A program made the translations under genes and the position numbers. The notes under the pieces were generated by a model. That model was not told the DNA's origin and ran no database searches. It saw nothing but the letters and a program-made list of their open reading frames with translations. 53,504 nt of DNA from an uncultured Clostridia bacterium (lineage in GTDB: Bacteria > Bacillota > Clostridia > Christensenellales > Borkfalkiaceae): contig CANQJF010000010.1 in the NCBI GenBank assembly GCA_947624225.1, positions 1 to 53,504 on the forward strand, in the 5' to 3' direction. Position 1 is the first letter of the stretch; each line of letters starts with the position of its first letter. Shown in pieces: positions 25,540-35,137 of this stretch.

Positions 25540-26847
25540 ATGCTCGTTTCCGTTATCATCTGTGCCGTGACATGCGTGGTCATGATCCTCGGCGTTCTGT
25601 TTTTTCCCAAATTGAAGTTGGGCAAGGTCACGCTGGATTCCTATTGGATCGTGACCCTCATCGGAGCGTCTGTCCTCCTCATCTCGGGGCAGACAAACCT
25701 TGCAGCCCTCGGCGGGGCGCTCGTCGCGGACAACGCCATCAATCCCTTAAAGCTCCTCGTCCTCTTTCTCTCCATGACCATCCTCTCCGTCTTTTTGGAC
25801 GAGCTCGGGTTCTTCCGTTATTTGGCGAGCGTCACCTTAAAGCGCGCAAAGACGGGGCAGATGAAGCTCTTTTTATACCTCTACATCATGGTGTCCGTGC
25901 TCACCGTGTTCACCTCCAACGACGTCATCATCCTCTCTTTCACCCCCTTTATCTGCTACTTTGCCAAGCACGCAAAGGTGGACGCCATCCCCTATCTCGC
26001 GGCAGAATTCGTGGCCGCCAACACGTGGAGCATGGCGTTTGTCATCGGCAACCCCACAAACATCTACCTCGCGACGGATTACGGCATCGACTTCGTCTCC
26101 TATGTGGAAGTGAGCATCCTGCCCACGCTGGCCGCGGGCATCGTCGCTTTCGGGTGCCTGTTGCTCCTATTCCGCAAGAAGTTGAAAGCCCCCATCGAGG
26201 GAGAGGCCGAAGAGCTGCACGTGAGCGACAAGCTCCTGCTCGGCATCGGGCTAACCCACCTCGGCGCTTGCACCCTGCTCCTCGCCGTGGGTTCTTACAT
26301 CGGCCTCGAAATGTGGTATATCTCCCTGGCGGCCGTGGGGAGCCTCTTCGTGTGCTCGCTCATCGTCGCCCTCGTAAGGCGGGAGAAGCCCCTCGCCCTC
26401 GGCGGCTGTCTGAGGCGCGCCCCCTACCAGCTCGTGCCCTTCATCCTCTCCATGTTCGTGATGGTCGTCACGCTCTCGGAAAAGGGGGTGACCGCCGCCC
26501 TCGGCGAGCTCCTCGGCACCGACTATGCCGTCTTGAAATACGGCGCGGCCTCGTTCCTCACTGCCAACCTCATCAACAACATCCCCATGAGCGTGTTCTT
26601 TGCGGCCATCTTGGAGACGCTCCCCGCCGGCACCGCCCTGCCCGCCGTGTATGCGACCATCGTGGGCTCCAACCTCGGCGCTTTCCTCACGCCCATCGGC
26701 GCGCTCGCGGGCATCATGTGGAGCTCCATCCTGCACAAAAACGGCCTCAAATTCGGCTACCACGACTTCCTCAAAATCGGCGTCTGCGTCGCCGTCCCCG
26801 CCCTCGCCGCCGCCCTCGGCGTGCTGTCCCTCGTCATGCTGATTTAG
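25540..26847 (+). CDS. ArsB/NhaD-superfamily ion transporter
   Basis: A 435-aa membrane protein with about ten to twelve helices of the ion-transporter superfamily that includes ArsB, NhaD and CitM. Family-like segments are LLISGQTNLAALGG, the LDELGFFRYLA helix, VFTSNDVIILSFTP (half-helix with Asn-Asp), MAFVIGNPTNIYLA, and the second repeat NLINNIPMSVFF with GSNLGAFLTPIGALAG. The substrate (arsenite, sodium/proton or dicarboxylate) cannot be told; no arsR or arsC is nearby. The start is the ATG at 25540 because any earlier in-frame codon would overlap the promoter. A palindrome upstream may be an operator. Confidence 0.85.
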   Translation: MLVSVIICAVTCVVMILGVLFFPKLKLGKVTLDSYWIVTLIGASVLLISGQTNLAALGGALVADNAINPLKLLVLFLSMTILSVFLDELGFFRYLASVTLKRAKTGQMKLFLYLYIMVSVLTVFTSNDVIILSFTPFICYFAKHAKVDAIPYLAAEFVAANTWSMAFVIGNPTNIYLATDYGIDFVSYVEVSILPTLAAGIVAFGCLLLLFRKKLKAPIEGEAEELHVSDKLLLGIGLTHLGACTLLLAVGSYIGLEMWYISLAAVGSLFVCSLIVALVRREKPLALGGCLRRAPYQLVPFILSMFVMVVTLSEKGVTAALGELLGTDYAVLKYGAASFLTANLINNIPMSVFFAAILETLPAGTALPAVYATIVGSNLGAFLTPIGALAGIMWSSILHKNGLKFGYHDFLKIGVCVAVPALAAALGVLSLVMLI

Positions 26848-26916
26848 TGTCTTAAAATATTTTGTCCTATAAAGCATTTTGTTCTACAAAACATTGCTCC
26901 CCGCAAAGTGGGAAAG

Positions 26917-26950
26917 AAAGCCGTCCGGAAAACACGTTCGGACGGCTTTT
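26917..26950. terminator. Bidirectional terminator between convergent genes
   Basis: AAAGCCGTCCG pairs with CGGACGGCTTT, with A and T flanks usable on both strands. Confidence 0.85.
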
Positions 26951-26981
26951 GCATTATGTATTTCAGCATTTCTGCCGCGTT

Positions 26982-28610
26982 CTAATCCTCGGGCTGTGTC
27001 TCCTCGGGCCTTGTCTCCTCGGGCTGCGTCTCCTCGATTTTCTCGCCGATCAGGGCAGTCAGCGCGGCCATGAACTCTTCGGGCTCCTCGGGCGTGCCGT
27101 CGATGAGCAGGAGGTCTCCCTCTCTGAGCTCGGTCCCCCCGCGCGGCACGATGACGGTATCCCCGCGGACGATCTCGGTCACAAAGGCCGAGGAGGGCCA
27201 AAGAATATCGCTCACGATGCGCCCTGCGGCCGTCGTGACGCGCATCTTCACCGACATGTGCTGCACGTTGACGTCGCGCTCCTTGACGAGTTCGTCGAGC
27301 AGCCGCTCATAGAGGGGCTCAGTGCGGAAGATATCCCCCACGACATACCCAACCGCCACGCCCAAGACGGCGGGCAGGAGAAAGACGAAGTTCCACGTCA
27401 TTTCGAGCATCATGATGATGCCCGTGAGGGGAGCTTTCACCACGGTCGTGAAGAAAGTCACCATGCAGATGACGACGAGGGGATCGGAGAGCGACGGGTC
27501 CATGCCCAGCCCCTCGAAGAGCAGGGCGCACAGCCGCCCGATGACCGCCCCCATCGCCATCATGGGAATGGACGCGCAACAGGGCAGATCCATCCCCGTG
27601 TTGACGACGGTCACGATGAATTTCAAGAACAAAATCACCAACAGCGAAGCCCAAAGCGGAGCTCCGAACACGGACACGGTATGCTCCGATGCGCTCCCGA
27701 GCCCCTCAATGAGCCCCACGCCGCCGCCCATGCAATACACGGTGACGAGCCCCGCGGCGCCCGCGAGAAAGAAAGGAATGACATATTTTCCGAGCCCTTT
27801 GCCAAACTTCATCGCCTTGAACCGCTTGCGGAAAAAGAAGAGGAGAAAGTAGAACAAAACCCCGATGAGCGCCACCGCAAAGGCGGCGCCGAGGGTGTAG
27901 AGGCAGAAGAGGAGGCCGGCATCCGCGCCCATGCGGAACGTGGAAAGAAAGGGCCCCACCGAGAGCCCCAGCGCGGGGCGGAGGAGGTCTCTCACGACGA
28001 TGGCCGCCACCACGGAGGAGAAAGAGCAGACGAACACTTCGGGCGTAAACCGCTTGTGCGCCTCTTCATAGGCAAAGATCATGCCCGTGAGGGGAGCATT
28101 GAGGGCGACGGCAAGGCCCGCGCATGCGCCGCCGGTGATCTGATACCGCCGCACGACGGAGTTTCGGCGGAAAGCCGAGCTCACGGCATCCCCGCACGCC
28201 CCGCCCATCATGAGCGAGGGTCCCTCCGCGCCCGCCGACAGCCCCATGAACACGACAAAGAGGCTTGCCGCAAACATGCCCGTGAGCATCTTATACCACG
28301 GGAAGCGCAAGAGGCCCTGTGTGGCCCCCTCCGTCTGGGGGAAGCCGCTCCCGCGGATCATGGGGAGAAATTTGAGCACGCCGCCGATGACGATGGCTCC
28401 GAGGAAGAGCGCGACGAAGAGCAGGGGGATGAACCACGGGTGCGTGCGGAACACATCATAATACCCCGCGGAGAATTCCTCCGCAAGCACGACGAGAACG
28501 TTGTAGAGGGTGACGATGACGCCCACGAATGCGCCCGTCAGCGCCCCCACCAACACGATCTGCACGCCATAGTTGACTTTTCTTTGAAAGGACTTGATTT
28601 TCGTCTGCAT
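26982..28610 (-). CDS. ClC-family chloride channel/transporter with RCK_C-like tail
   Basis: A 542-aa membrane protein. The first selectivity segment is RGSGFPQ (for GSGIP) near residue 87, and the second is GAEGPSL near residue 128 with the gating Glu in place. The usual GxFxP segment is altered to GMDLPCCASIP near residue 340. About ten to twelve helices span residues 15-440. Residues about 450-525 look like a TrkA-C/RCK_C regulatory domain (VRGDTVIVPRGGTELREGDLLLIDG), and the protein ends in short EETxPEET repeats. It moves chloride or a related anion across the cytoplasmic membrane, as channel or proton exchanger. It starts 14 bases after the XRE gene, without an obvious ribosome-binding site. 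Confidence 0.9.
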   Translation of the reverse strand: MQTKIKSFQRKVNYGVQIVLVGALTGAFVGVIVTLYNVLVVLAEEFSAGYYDVFRTHPWFIPLLFVALFLGAIVIGGVLKFLPMIRGSGFPQTEGATQGLLRFPWYKMLTGMFAASLFVVFMGLSAGAEGPSLMMGGACGDAVSSAFRRNSVVRRYQITGGACAGLAVALNAPLTGMIFAYEEAHKRFTPEVFVCSFSSVVAAIVVRDLLRPALGLSVGPFLSTFRMGADAGLLFCLYTLGAAFAVALIGVLFYFLLFFFRKRFKAMKFGKGLGKYVIPFFLAGAAGLVTVYCMGGGVGLIEGLGSASEHTVSVFGAPLWASLLVILFLKFIVTVVNTGMDLPCCASIPMMAMGAVIGRLCALLFEGLGMDPSLSDPLVVICMVTFFTTVVKAPLTGIIMMLEMTWNFVFLLPAVLGVAVGYVVGDIFRTEPLYERLLDELVKERDVNVQHMSVKMRVTTAAGRIVSDILWPSSAFVTEIVRGDTVIVPRGGTELREGDLLLIDGTPEEPEEFMAALTALIGEKIEETQPEETRPEETQPED

Positions 28611-28624
28611 AGCTTTTTTATTTT

Positions 28625-30117
28625 TTACAGCGCATGTTCGCGCGGCCGAAGCGCATCTTCGCCGTAATCCCGCCGTCTTTTTCTAAGACACACCGCCGCC
28701 GAGACCGCGAGATCGGCCGCGAGTACGCCCCCGCCGAGTGCATAGAAGAGGGTGCCGAAAGAAGCCCGCACCGTCACCTTGTAGCAAAACTCCTCCCCGC
28801 TCTTCGTGACCCCGCCGAGAGAATAGGCGCTGTCTGCAAAGAGGGGCACGGAGGGCGAGATGCGCATGAGAGCGGCCCCGCGAAGGTCATAAAACGAGAG
28901 CCCCGTTTCATCCGTATAGAGATGTGCGTAAAAGGTCGTGCGGCGGAGAAATTCCTCCCCGCGGTAGAGGACCGCCACGACCGTGCACTCCTGTTTATCC
29001 TCCGAAAACTGCACGAAAAACCCGTTGCCCAGGCCGATCTGCTCGGTACCCGCCTGCGCGGCAAGTTCCGAGAGCGGGAGAAAATTTTCCCCGTAAGAGA
29101 CGGTCTCCTCGGACATGGTACCCCCACCTTCCGCGGAGAGCCAAACTTCCTCCATGAGCCCGGAGCCGTTGCCGAGGATCTTGCCATCGATGACGATCCC
29201 CTCCATGCGCCGCACAAACTCTGCACGGTCCCGTTCCGCAACAAGGGTCTGCGCGGACACGGGGTAGGAAAATTGCGGCAGGATCGCCATCAGCGCCGCT
29301 GCGAAAAGAGCGGGAATGAGCGCAAAGCAGAGAATCTTACCCGCAAATTTTCGATTGGCGCGCATGACCTCTTTTGCGTTTCCGCATGTCTCGTTAAGGG
29401 CATGGGTATAGGAGATCACGCCTACGAGGAAGAGCCCGAGGGGAACGCGAACAGGGCGATTGCTGCGCGTATGCCGTTTACGGAGGAGAGCGCCGCAAAG
29501 AGAGCGCCGAAAACCGCCGAGAGCGCGGCGCCGATATAGATGCAGACGGAAAAATGCCGCCTGATGCGAAGCCGCCGAGAACCGTCCTCCGTAAAGATGC
29601 TTTCGGCATTCCTCCAAAACGCTACAAAGACGCCCGCGGAGACGAGCATGACCGCAAGCCCGAAGTATAGGAGGATCAGCCACCATTGCAGGCCCGTCCA
29701 TGCCGAGACGGTGAGCTCCTTGTACAGCCCGATGCCGAAGAGCACGAGCCCCGCGAAAAAGACGGATGCCGTGACGGACAGTTGCATGCAACAGCGCATG
29801 AGCACCCTGCGCATGTCATCCTGCTTGGGCACATCTTTCCCCGCCGCACGGCCGCCCTCTTGCACGGGCGCATCTTTCCTCGCCGCATGGCCCTCGCCGT
29901 GCGCATCGTCCCGTCCGCCGCGAAGCAGTTCATCCACCGTCACGCCATAGAGGTCGGCGAGCGTCGGCAGGGCGAGGATATCGGGCATGGCCGTTCCGCA
30001 CTCCCATGCAGAGAGGGTGCGGTTGGAGATCCCGAGCTTGTCTGCAACTTCTTGCTGGGTGAGGCCGTGGGCACGGCGGAGGTCTTTCAACGTTGCACCG
30101 ACATTCTTTTCTTGCAT
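28625..30117 (-). pseudogene. XRE-type regulator with membrane domain, broken by one frameshift
   Basis: The N-terminus (ATG 30117, after GGGAG) is a helix-turn-helix of the XRE family at about residues 8-62 (LTQQEVADKLGISNRTLS). A Glu/Lys-rich linker follows, then paired membrane helices. That frame stops just after ALFAFP. The sequence goes on in another frame (LGLFLVGVISYTHALN) with one more membrane helix, an outer domain of about 180 residues and a last helix ending at 28625. Adding one C to the CCCC run at 29440-29443 (minus strand) restores one protein of about 496 residues. It could be a membrane-bound repressor sensing the envelope. The break may be technical. Confidence 0.75.
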
Positions 30118-30138
30118 AGCATTCTCCCTTTCCCCCTC

Positions 30139-30167
30139 ATTGTAACAGGGCCAAGGCAAAAAAGCAA
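30139..30167 (-). promoter_or_regulatory. Promoter of the XRE-type gene
   Basis: Minus strand TTGCTT, 17 bases, TACAAT, 21 bases before the ATG. Confidence 0.7.
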
Positions 30168-30233
30168 GGCACGATCCGTGGAATTTCTCCAAACATCATG
30201 GAATCGCGCGCAAAGCACCTCCGTTTTCCCCGT

Positions 30234-31979
30234 TTACGCCTCGAACTGTGCCCGGTAGAGTTCGCTGTAAAAGCCCCCGCGCGCCAGAAGTTCTCTGTGC
30301 GTGCCCTGCTCCACGATCTTCCCCGCCCTCATCACGAGAATGAGGTCGCTCGTCTCGATGGTGGAGAGGCGGTGCGCCACGACAAAGCACGTTCTGCCCT
30401 TCATGAGCGCCGCAAACGCCTCCTGCACGATGCGCTCGGTGCGCGTATCGATATTGGAAGTCGCCTCGTCGAGAATGAGCATGGGCGGCCGGCAGAGCAT
30501 GACGCGCGCAATGCACAGGAGCTGTTTTTGCCCCGCCGAGAGGATGCCCTCCCCGCCGAGCACGGTATCATACCCTTGGGGCAGCCGCATGATGAAAGAG
30601 TGCGCCTTGGCGGCCTTGGCGGCCTCCACCATCTCCTCCTCCGTGCAATCTTCCCGCCCCATCATGAGATTTTCCCGAACGGTGCCCGTTTTCAGCCACG
30701 TCTCCTGCAAGACCATGCCGTAATTCTCCCTGAGAGAGGCGCGCGTGACGGTGCGGATGTCGTGCCCGTCCACATAGATGGCGCCCCCGTCCACATCGTA
30801 AAAGCGCATAAGCAAGTTGACGAGCGTCGTCTTGCCGCACCCCGTGGGCCCGACGATGGCCACGCGCATGCCCGCTTTCACGTCCACATGAAAGTCCTCG
30901 ATGAGCCCGCCCTTTTTGTCATAGGAGAACGAGACGTCCTGCGCTTTCACGTCCCCCGCCGCACGTCCCAGCGCAATGAGCCCCCCGTCCGGCGTCTCCT
31001 CCTCTTCGGCGAGCAGCGCAAGGATCCGCCCCGCACACGCAATGGCATTCTGGAACTCCGTCGCAACCTCCGAGATCTCGTTGAACGGCTTGGTGTATTG
31101 GTTGGCATAGGAGAGGAATGTCCCGAGGTATCCGACGGTAAACGGGGCAACCATGCCCGCGGTTGAGATCGCAAAAAAGCCTCCCACGAGGGCGACGGAG
31201 GCATACACGAGCGCGTTGATGAAGCGCGTGGTGGGGTTGGTCGTCGAGGAGAAAAATACGGCCCGAAGCGAAGCCTTGCGCAAGGCCTCGTTCTTTTCGC
31301 CGAAGATCTCGTTGTTGGTCTGTTCGCGGCCGAACGCTTTCACCACTTTCAGACCGGCGAGCATTTCATCCACGAAAGCGGCCTCCTCCGCACGCGCCTG
31401 CGTCTGCGCTTGGAATGTGCTGTACGTGCGCTTTGAGATAAAGCGCGCCGCAAAGAAAGAGAGGGGCGTGATGCAGAACACGACCAGCGCGATCTCCCAG
31501 CGGATGGCGAGCATGATCCCGAGCACACCCACGATGGTGAGCACGCCCGTGAAGAGCTGGTTGAAGCCGAGGATGAGCCCGTCGGAAACCTGTTCCGCGT
31601 CGGCAACGATGACGCTCGCCACATCCCCATAGGGACGGTCGTCGATATATTTGAGCGGCAACTTCGAGAGCTTGGAAAAGGCCGCGATGCGCATGTCCGA
31701 GAGCACGCCGTAAGCGGCCCTGTTGCCCGCGACCGCCATGGGCCATTGGAAGAGCGCCGCCCCCAGCGCGGACACACCGCAAGCGATGAGGTAGACCGCG
31801 AGCTCCTGCCAAAGGATGTCCCCCTTGCCGATGAGGCAGTCGATGGCGCGCCCCGCAAAGAAAGGCGCGAGCAGCTGCCCCGCAACGACGGCGAGCGCGG
31901 CAAACAGCGTAAAGACGAGGGAGACGCGGTAAGGTTTCAGATAGCGGAGAATGCCGCGAAAGATGTCTTTCTTACTCAT
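30234..31979 (-). CDS. ABC exporter half-transporter, catalytically intact subunit
   Basis: A 581-aa type-IV ABC exporter half: six helices in residues about 15-310, then the nucleotide-binding domain. Walker A is GPTGCGKTT, the signature is LSAGQKQ (second Gly replaced by Ala), and Walker B is MLILDEATSNID with the catalytic Glu. The ATG overlaps the stop of the upstream half-transporter by eight bases, with GGAGG as ribosome-binding site. The two should form a heterodimer like TM287/288 or BmrCD, exporting drugs, lipids or peptides. The substrate cannot be told from the sequence. Confidence 0.93.
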   Translation of the reverse strand: MSKKDIFRGILRYLKPYRVSLVFTLFAALAVVAGQLLAPFFAGRAIDCLIGKGDILWQELAVYLIACGVSALGAALFQWPMAVAGNRAAYGVLSDMRIAAFSKLSKLPLKYIDDRPYGDVASVIVADAEQVSDGLILGFNQLFTGVLTIVGVLGIMLAIRWEIALVVFCITPLSFFAARFISKRTYSTFQAQTQARAEEAAFVDEMLAGLKVVKAFGREQTNNEIFGEKNEALRKASLRAVFFSSTTNPTTRFINALVYASVALVGGFFAISTAGMVAPFTVGYLGTFLSYANQYTKPFNEISEVATEFQNAIACAGRILALLAEEEETPDGGLIALGRAAGDVKAQDVSFSYDKKGGLIEDFHVDVKAGMRVAIVGPTGCGKTTLVNLLMRFYDVDGGAIYVDGHDIRTVTRASLRENYGMVLQETWLKTGTVRENLMMGREDCTEEEMVEAAKAAKAHSFIMRLPQGYDTVLGGEGILSAGQKQLLCIARVMLCRPPMLILDEATSNIDTRTERIVQEAFAALMKGRTCFVVAHRLSTIETSDLILVMRAGKIVEQGTHRELLARGGFYSELYRAQFEA

Positions 31980-33690
31980 GATCGCGCGCCTCCGTCTGAG
32001 AATTATAGATCTCCCGATACAGTGCACAATTCGCCAAGAGCTCATCGTGGGTACCCATGCCCGCGATACGGCCATCATCGAGCACCAAAATCTTGTCCGC
32101 GTGCATCACCGAAGCCACCCGCTGGGAAACGAGCAAAACGGTGCACCCGAGCCCCCTCAGGGCGTTGCGCAAGCGCTTATCCGTCGCATAGTCGAGCGCG
32201 GAGGAGCTGTCGTCGAGGATGAGCACTTCGGGCTCCCGCACGAGGGCGCGGGCAATGGTGAGCCGCTGGCGCTGGCCGCCCGAGAGATTTCTGCCGTCCT
32301 GCGCAATCTCTCCCTCGAGCCCGCCCTTGGCCTCGATCACGTCGCTCGCCTGCGCCACCTCTGCCGCGCGGAGCAACTGTTCCTCCGTCGCGTCCTCTTT
32401 CCCCCAGCGGAGATTGGAGGCAATGGTGCCGCGGAAGAGCATGGCCTTTTGCGGGACATACCCGATGCGCGCGCGGAGCTGTTCCACGGGGATGTCGGCG
32501 ACATCGGTGCCGCCGAGATAGATATGCCCCTCCGTGGCCGCATAGAAACGGGGCAGAAGTTGCACGAGCGTGCTCTTTCCCGCACCCGTTCCCCCCAAAA
32601 TGCCCACGGTCTCTCCCGCCTCGGCGATAAATCCCACATCCGACAGCGCGGGCGCGCCGCCGCCCTCATACGTGAACGTCACGTGCTCAAAGACAATGCG
32701 CGCTCCCTTTTCGAGCCCCCTCTTTTGGACATGCCCCCCCGAGACTTCCCCCTGCATTTCGAGAACGGCGCCGATGCGCTTCATGCAGGAGACCGCCCTC
32801 GTCATCGTAACGATGAGGTTTGCGAGTTTGACGAGCTCCACGAGGATGATGGAGAGATAGCCATAGAGGGCGAGGATGTCCCCCTGTCCGAGGGCGCCGA
32901 CATCCACCCGGACCGCGCCGACATAGATGAGCGCGACGGCGGCGAGGTTGACGAGCAAAAACGTCAGCGGCCCCGTGATGGCCGCGATGCGCCCCACGCG
33001 CACCTGCGTTCTTTCGAGCAGCCTGCTCTTGCCGCGGAATGCGGCCTGCTCCTCATCCTCCATGCGGAAAGCGCGTATGACGCGCGCGCCCGATAAATTT
33101 TCCCGCGTGGAGAGGTAGACGCCGTCGAGTTTTTCCTGCACATCCTTATAGCGCGGCGTGCAGGCGAACATGACGGCATAGATGACGGTCGCGAGGATGG
33201 GAATGAGCCCCAAAATGATCAGCCCCGCGCGCCAATCGACGAAGAAAGCCATGCCTGCCGCACCGAACACGATGATGGGCGAACGGAGGAAAATGCGCAA
33301 CGTCATATTCACGCCATTTTGCACTTGTTGCACATCGCTGGTCATGCGGGTGAGCATCGAGGAGGTACCCATATCGTCGATCTGGGTGTAAGAAAGCGAT
33401 TGAAGTTTGGAAAACACCTCGCTGCGGAGCTCGGCCGAAGTCCCCACCGCGGCCTTGGCGGCAAAGAACTGCGCCGTGAGCGCAAACCCGAGCCCGAGCA
33501 CGGCAAAGAGGGCGAGGAGCAACACGGCATGCACGATGAACATGCGGTTGCCCGTCTTGACACCCGTATCCACGATCTCCGCCACCACGAGCGGGACAAG
33601 CAATTCCATGCACGCTTCAAGCAGTTTGAAAAGAGGCGACAAAATCGCCTCCGTGCGGTATTTTTTGAGACAAAAAAAGAGATGCTTCAT
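31972..33690 (-). CDS. ABC exporter half-transporter, degenerate-site subunit
   Basis: A 572-aa ABC exporter half with six helices and a nucleotide-binding domain: Walker A GGTGAGKST, signature LSGGQRQ, Walker B VLILDDSSSALD. The catalytic Glu after Walker B is Asp. In the heterodimer this site pairs with the LSAGQ signature of the neighbour, while the neighbour's intact Walker B pairs with this LSGGQ, giving one consensus and one degenerate ATP site, as known for heterodimeric exporters. The ATG has only a weak ribosome-binding site, and I could not find a clear promoter upstream, where repeat sequence begins. Confidence 0.93.
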   Translation of the reverse strand: MKHLFFCLKKYRTEAILSPLFKLLEACMELLVPLVVAEIVDTGVKTGNRMFIVHAVLLLALFAVLGLGFALTAQFFAAKAAVGTSAELRSEVFSKLQSLSYTQIDDMGTSSMLTRMTSDVQQVQNGVNMTLRIFLRSPIIVFGAAGMAFFVDWRAGLIILGLIPILATVIYAVMFACTPRYKDVQEKLDGVYLSTRENLSGARVIRAFRMEDEEQAAFRGKSRLLERTQVRVGRIAAITGPLTFLLVNLAAVALIYVGAVRVDVGALGQGDILALYGYLSIILVELVKLANLIVTMTRAVSCMKRIGAVLEMQGEVSGGHVQKRGLEKGARIVFEHVTFTYEGGGAPALSDVGFIAEAGETVGILGGTGAGKSTLVQLLPRFYAATEGHIYLGGTDVADIPVEQLRARIGYVPQKAMLFRGTIASNLRWGKEDATEEQLLRAAEVAQASDVIEAKGGLEGEIAQDGRNLSGGQRQRLTIARALVREPEVLILDDSSSALDYATDKRLRNALRGLGCTVLLVSQRVASVMHADKILVLDDGRIAGMGTHDELLANCALYREIYNSQTEARDHE

Positions 33691-33734
33691 AGAGAGAACA
33701 TTGTGTTTGTGCCTATGTTCGCCCCAGCGAAGGG

Positions 33735-33830
33735 GGGTGTGTAGGTCAAGCGCGGTAGACCCCTTGCCTTCCCCTCTGGGGAAGGTGTCGAACGGAGTGA
33801 GACGGATGAGGCGGCCTCATCACCCGCTTT
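33735..33830. repeat. Intergenic repeat fragment, copy 3
   Basis: CTTGCCTTCCCC-TCT-GGGGAAGG and GACGGATGAGG match copy 1 (about 95-160) in inverted orientation. The loop and neighbouring bases differ while the stem is kept. Confidence 0.65.
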
Positions 33831-33876
33831 GCGAGGAACTCAGAGCGCTTTCATCGTGCTTTGCCCCGCCTTTGCG

Positions 33877-34878
33877 TTAGATGAGGAAGAGGTAGACATA
33901 GTAGCCGATGAAGCAACAGAACATGAGCGCGCCCGCGACACGGTTCAAATTGCGTTTGCCGACGAGCGCACAGACAAGGAGCAGCACCGCCGCCGCGAGG
34001 GCCACCAGCGCGTCCACAAGGTTGCCCGCAATCGTGAAAGTGAGCGGGTAAAACAGGGAGGCGATCCCCGCCACAAAGAAGATGTTGAAGATATTGCTGC
34101 CGATGATGTTCCCGACGGCGATGTCCGTCTCCCCCTTGGCCGCCGCCACGACGGAGGTGACAAGCTCGGGCAGGCTCGTTCCGAGGGCGACGACCGTGAG
34201 CCCGATGATGCGTTCGGAGACGCCGAAGTATTCCGCGACATACCTTGCCCCGTCCACGAGGAGCGTGCCGCCTCCCACGACGAGGCCGAGCCCCACCACG
34301 GTGAGCAGGATGAGAAACCAAAGTTTTTGCTCCATCCTTGCAAACCACTGTCCCAACTTGGTGCGGGGCGGGTCCTCCTCTTCGGGCGGTGCCTCCTCCC
34401 CGCGTGCCGCGAGTTGCTTTTGCTCCCTGCGCGCCTGAATGAAGAGCAGCGTCATATATCCCGAAAAGACGACGAGCAGGATGAGCCCGTCCCACCATTG
34501 GAGCGCGCCGCCCCACACGCCCAGCCCCACGAGGAGCGCGGAGGCGAGAAGCAGCACGGGGATGTCCAATTTCATCGACGTCGACTGCACCGGCAGGGGA
34601 TGGATGAGGGCCGAGAGGCCGAGGATGAGCAGGATATTTGTGATATTGCTCCCCACCACGTTGCCGATGGAGATATCGGTGGAGTGGCGGACGGCCGAAG
34701 TCACCGACACGGCAAGTTCGGGCACGCTCGTGCCGAATGCCACCACGGTGAGCCCGATGACGAGGGGGGAAATATGGCAGCGCTTTGCAATGCCCGCGGC
34801 GCCGTCCACAAACCAGTCCGCTCCTTTCACGAGGAGCGCAAATCCGACGATGATGAGTAAGATCCAGACGTAAAGCAT
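33877..34878 (-). CDS. Calcium/sodium antiporter (CaCA family, YrbG-like)
   Basis: A 333-aa membrane protein with about ten helices in two inverted repeats. The two alpha-repeat signatures are clear: GTSVPELAVS...GNVVGSNITN and GTSLPELVTS...GNIIGSNIFN. A charged cytoplasmic loop of about 40 residues (EEAPPEEEDPP) divides them. The family exchanges Ca2+ for Na+ or H+ across the cytoplasmic membrane. I take the ATG at 34878 (GAAAGGG before it); an in-frame ATG at 34939 would add about 20 hydrophilic residues but has a poor ribosome-binding site. Its promoter is divergent from that of iscS. Confidence 0.92.
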   Translation of the reverse strand: MLYVWILLIIVGFALLVKGADWFVDGAAGIAKRCHISPLVIGLTVVAFGTSVPELAVSVTSAVRHSTDISIGNVVGSNITNILLILGLSALIHPLPVQSTSMKLDIPVLLLASALLVGLGVWGGALQWWDGLILLVVFSGYMTLLFIQARREQKQLAARGEEAPPEEEDPPRTKLGQWFARMEQKLWFLILLTVVGLGLVVGGGTLLVDGARYVAEYFGVSERIIGLTVVALGTSLPELVTSVVAAAKGETDIAVGNIIGSNIFNIFFVAGIASLFYPLTFTIAGNLVDALVALAAAVLLLVCALVGKRNLNRVAGALMFCCFIGYYVYLFLI

Positions 34879-35014
34879 ACCCTTTCTCCCGAATTCCCCA
34901 CATGATATGGGGTCATTCACGGAAGTCTTGTCATTCATAAGGAACCGCCTTGACACGCGCGCACGCGGGGTATGTTGCCAAGACGCAAGCGGACTACTCC
35001 CTCCCGACCCTCCG

Positions 35015-35043
35015 ATGGTACCACATTCCGGAAAAAATGTCAA
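35015..35043 (-). promoter_or_regulatory. Promoter of the Ca/Na antiporter gene
   Basis: Minus strand TTGACA, 17 bases, TACCAT. Its -35 box is 29 bases from the -35 box of the divergent iscS promoter. Confidence 0.7.
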
Positions 35044-35072
35044 GCATTCACCGTCCATCTTGAAAAAAACAC

Positions 35073-35101
35073 TTGACAGACACACGAGCCCATGCTATAA
35101 T
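35073..35101 (+). promoter_or_regulatory. Promoter of the iscS-iscU-Rrf2 operon
   Basis: TTGACA, 17 bases, TATAAT: a perfect consensus pair, 36 bases before the iscS ATG. Confidence 0.92.
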
Positions 35102-35123
35102 TCCTATTGAAAATGTAGGAATT
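35099..35123 (+). promoter_or_regulatory. Palindromic operator, probably for the operon's Rrf2 regulator
   Basis: AATTCCTA, nine bases, TAGGAATT: perfect eight-base half-sites. The left half overlaps the end of the -10 box and the predicted transcription start lies inside, an ideal place for repression. The cognate regulator is inferred to be the Rrf2 protein encoded third in the operon. Confidence 0.7.
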
Positions 35124-35137
35124 AACGGAGAAGAAAT

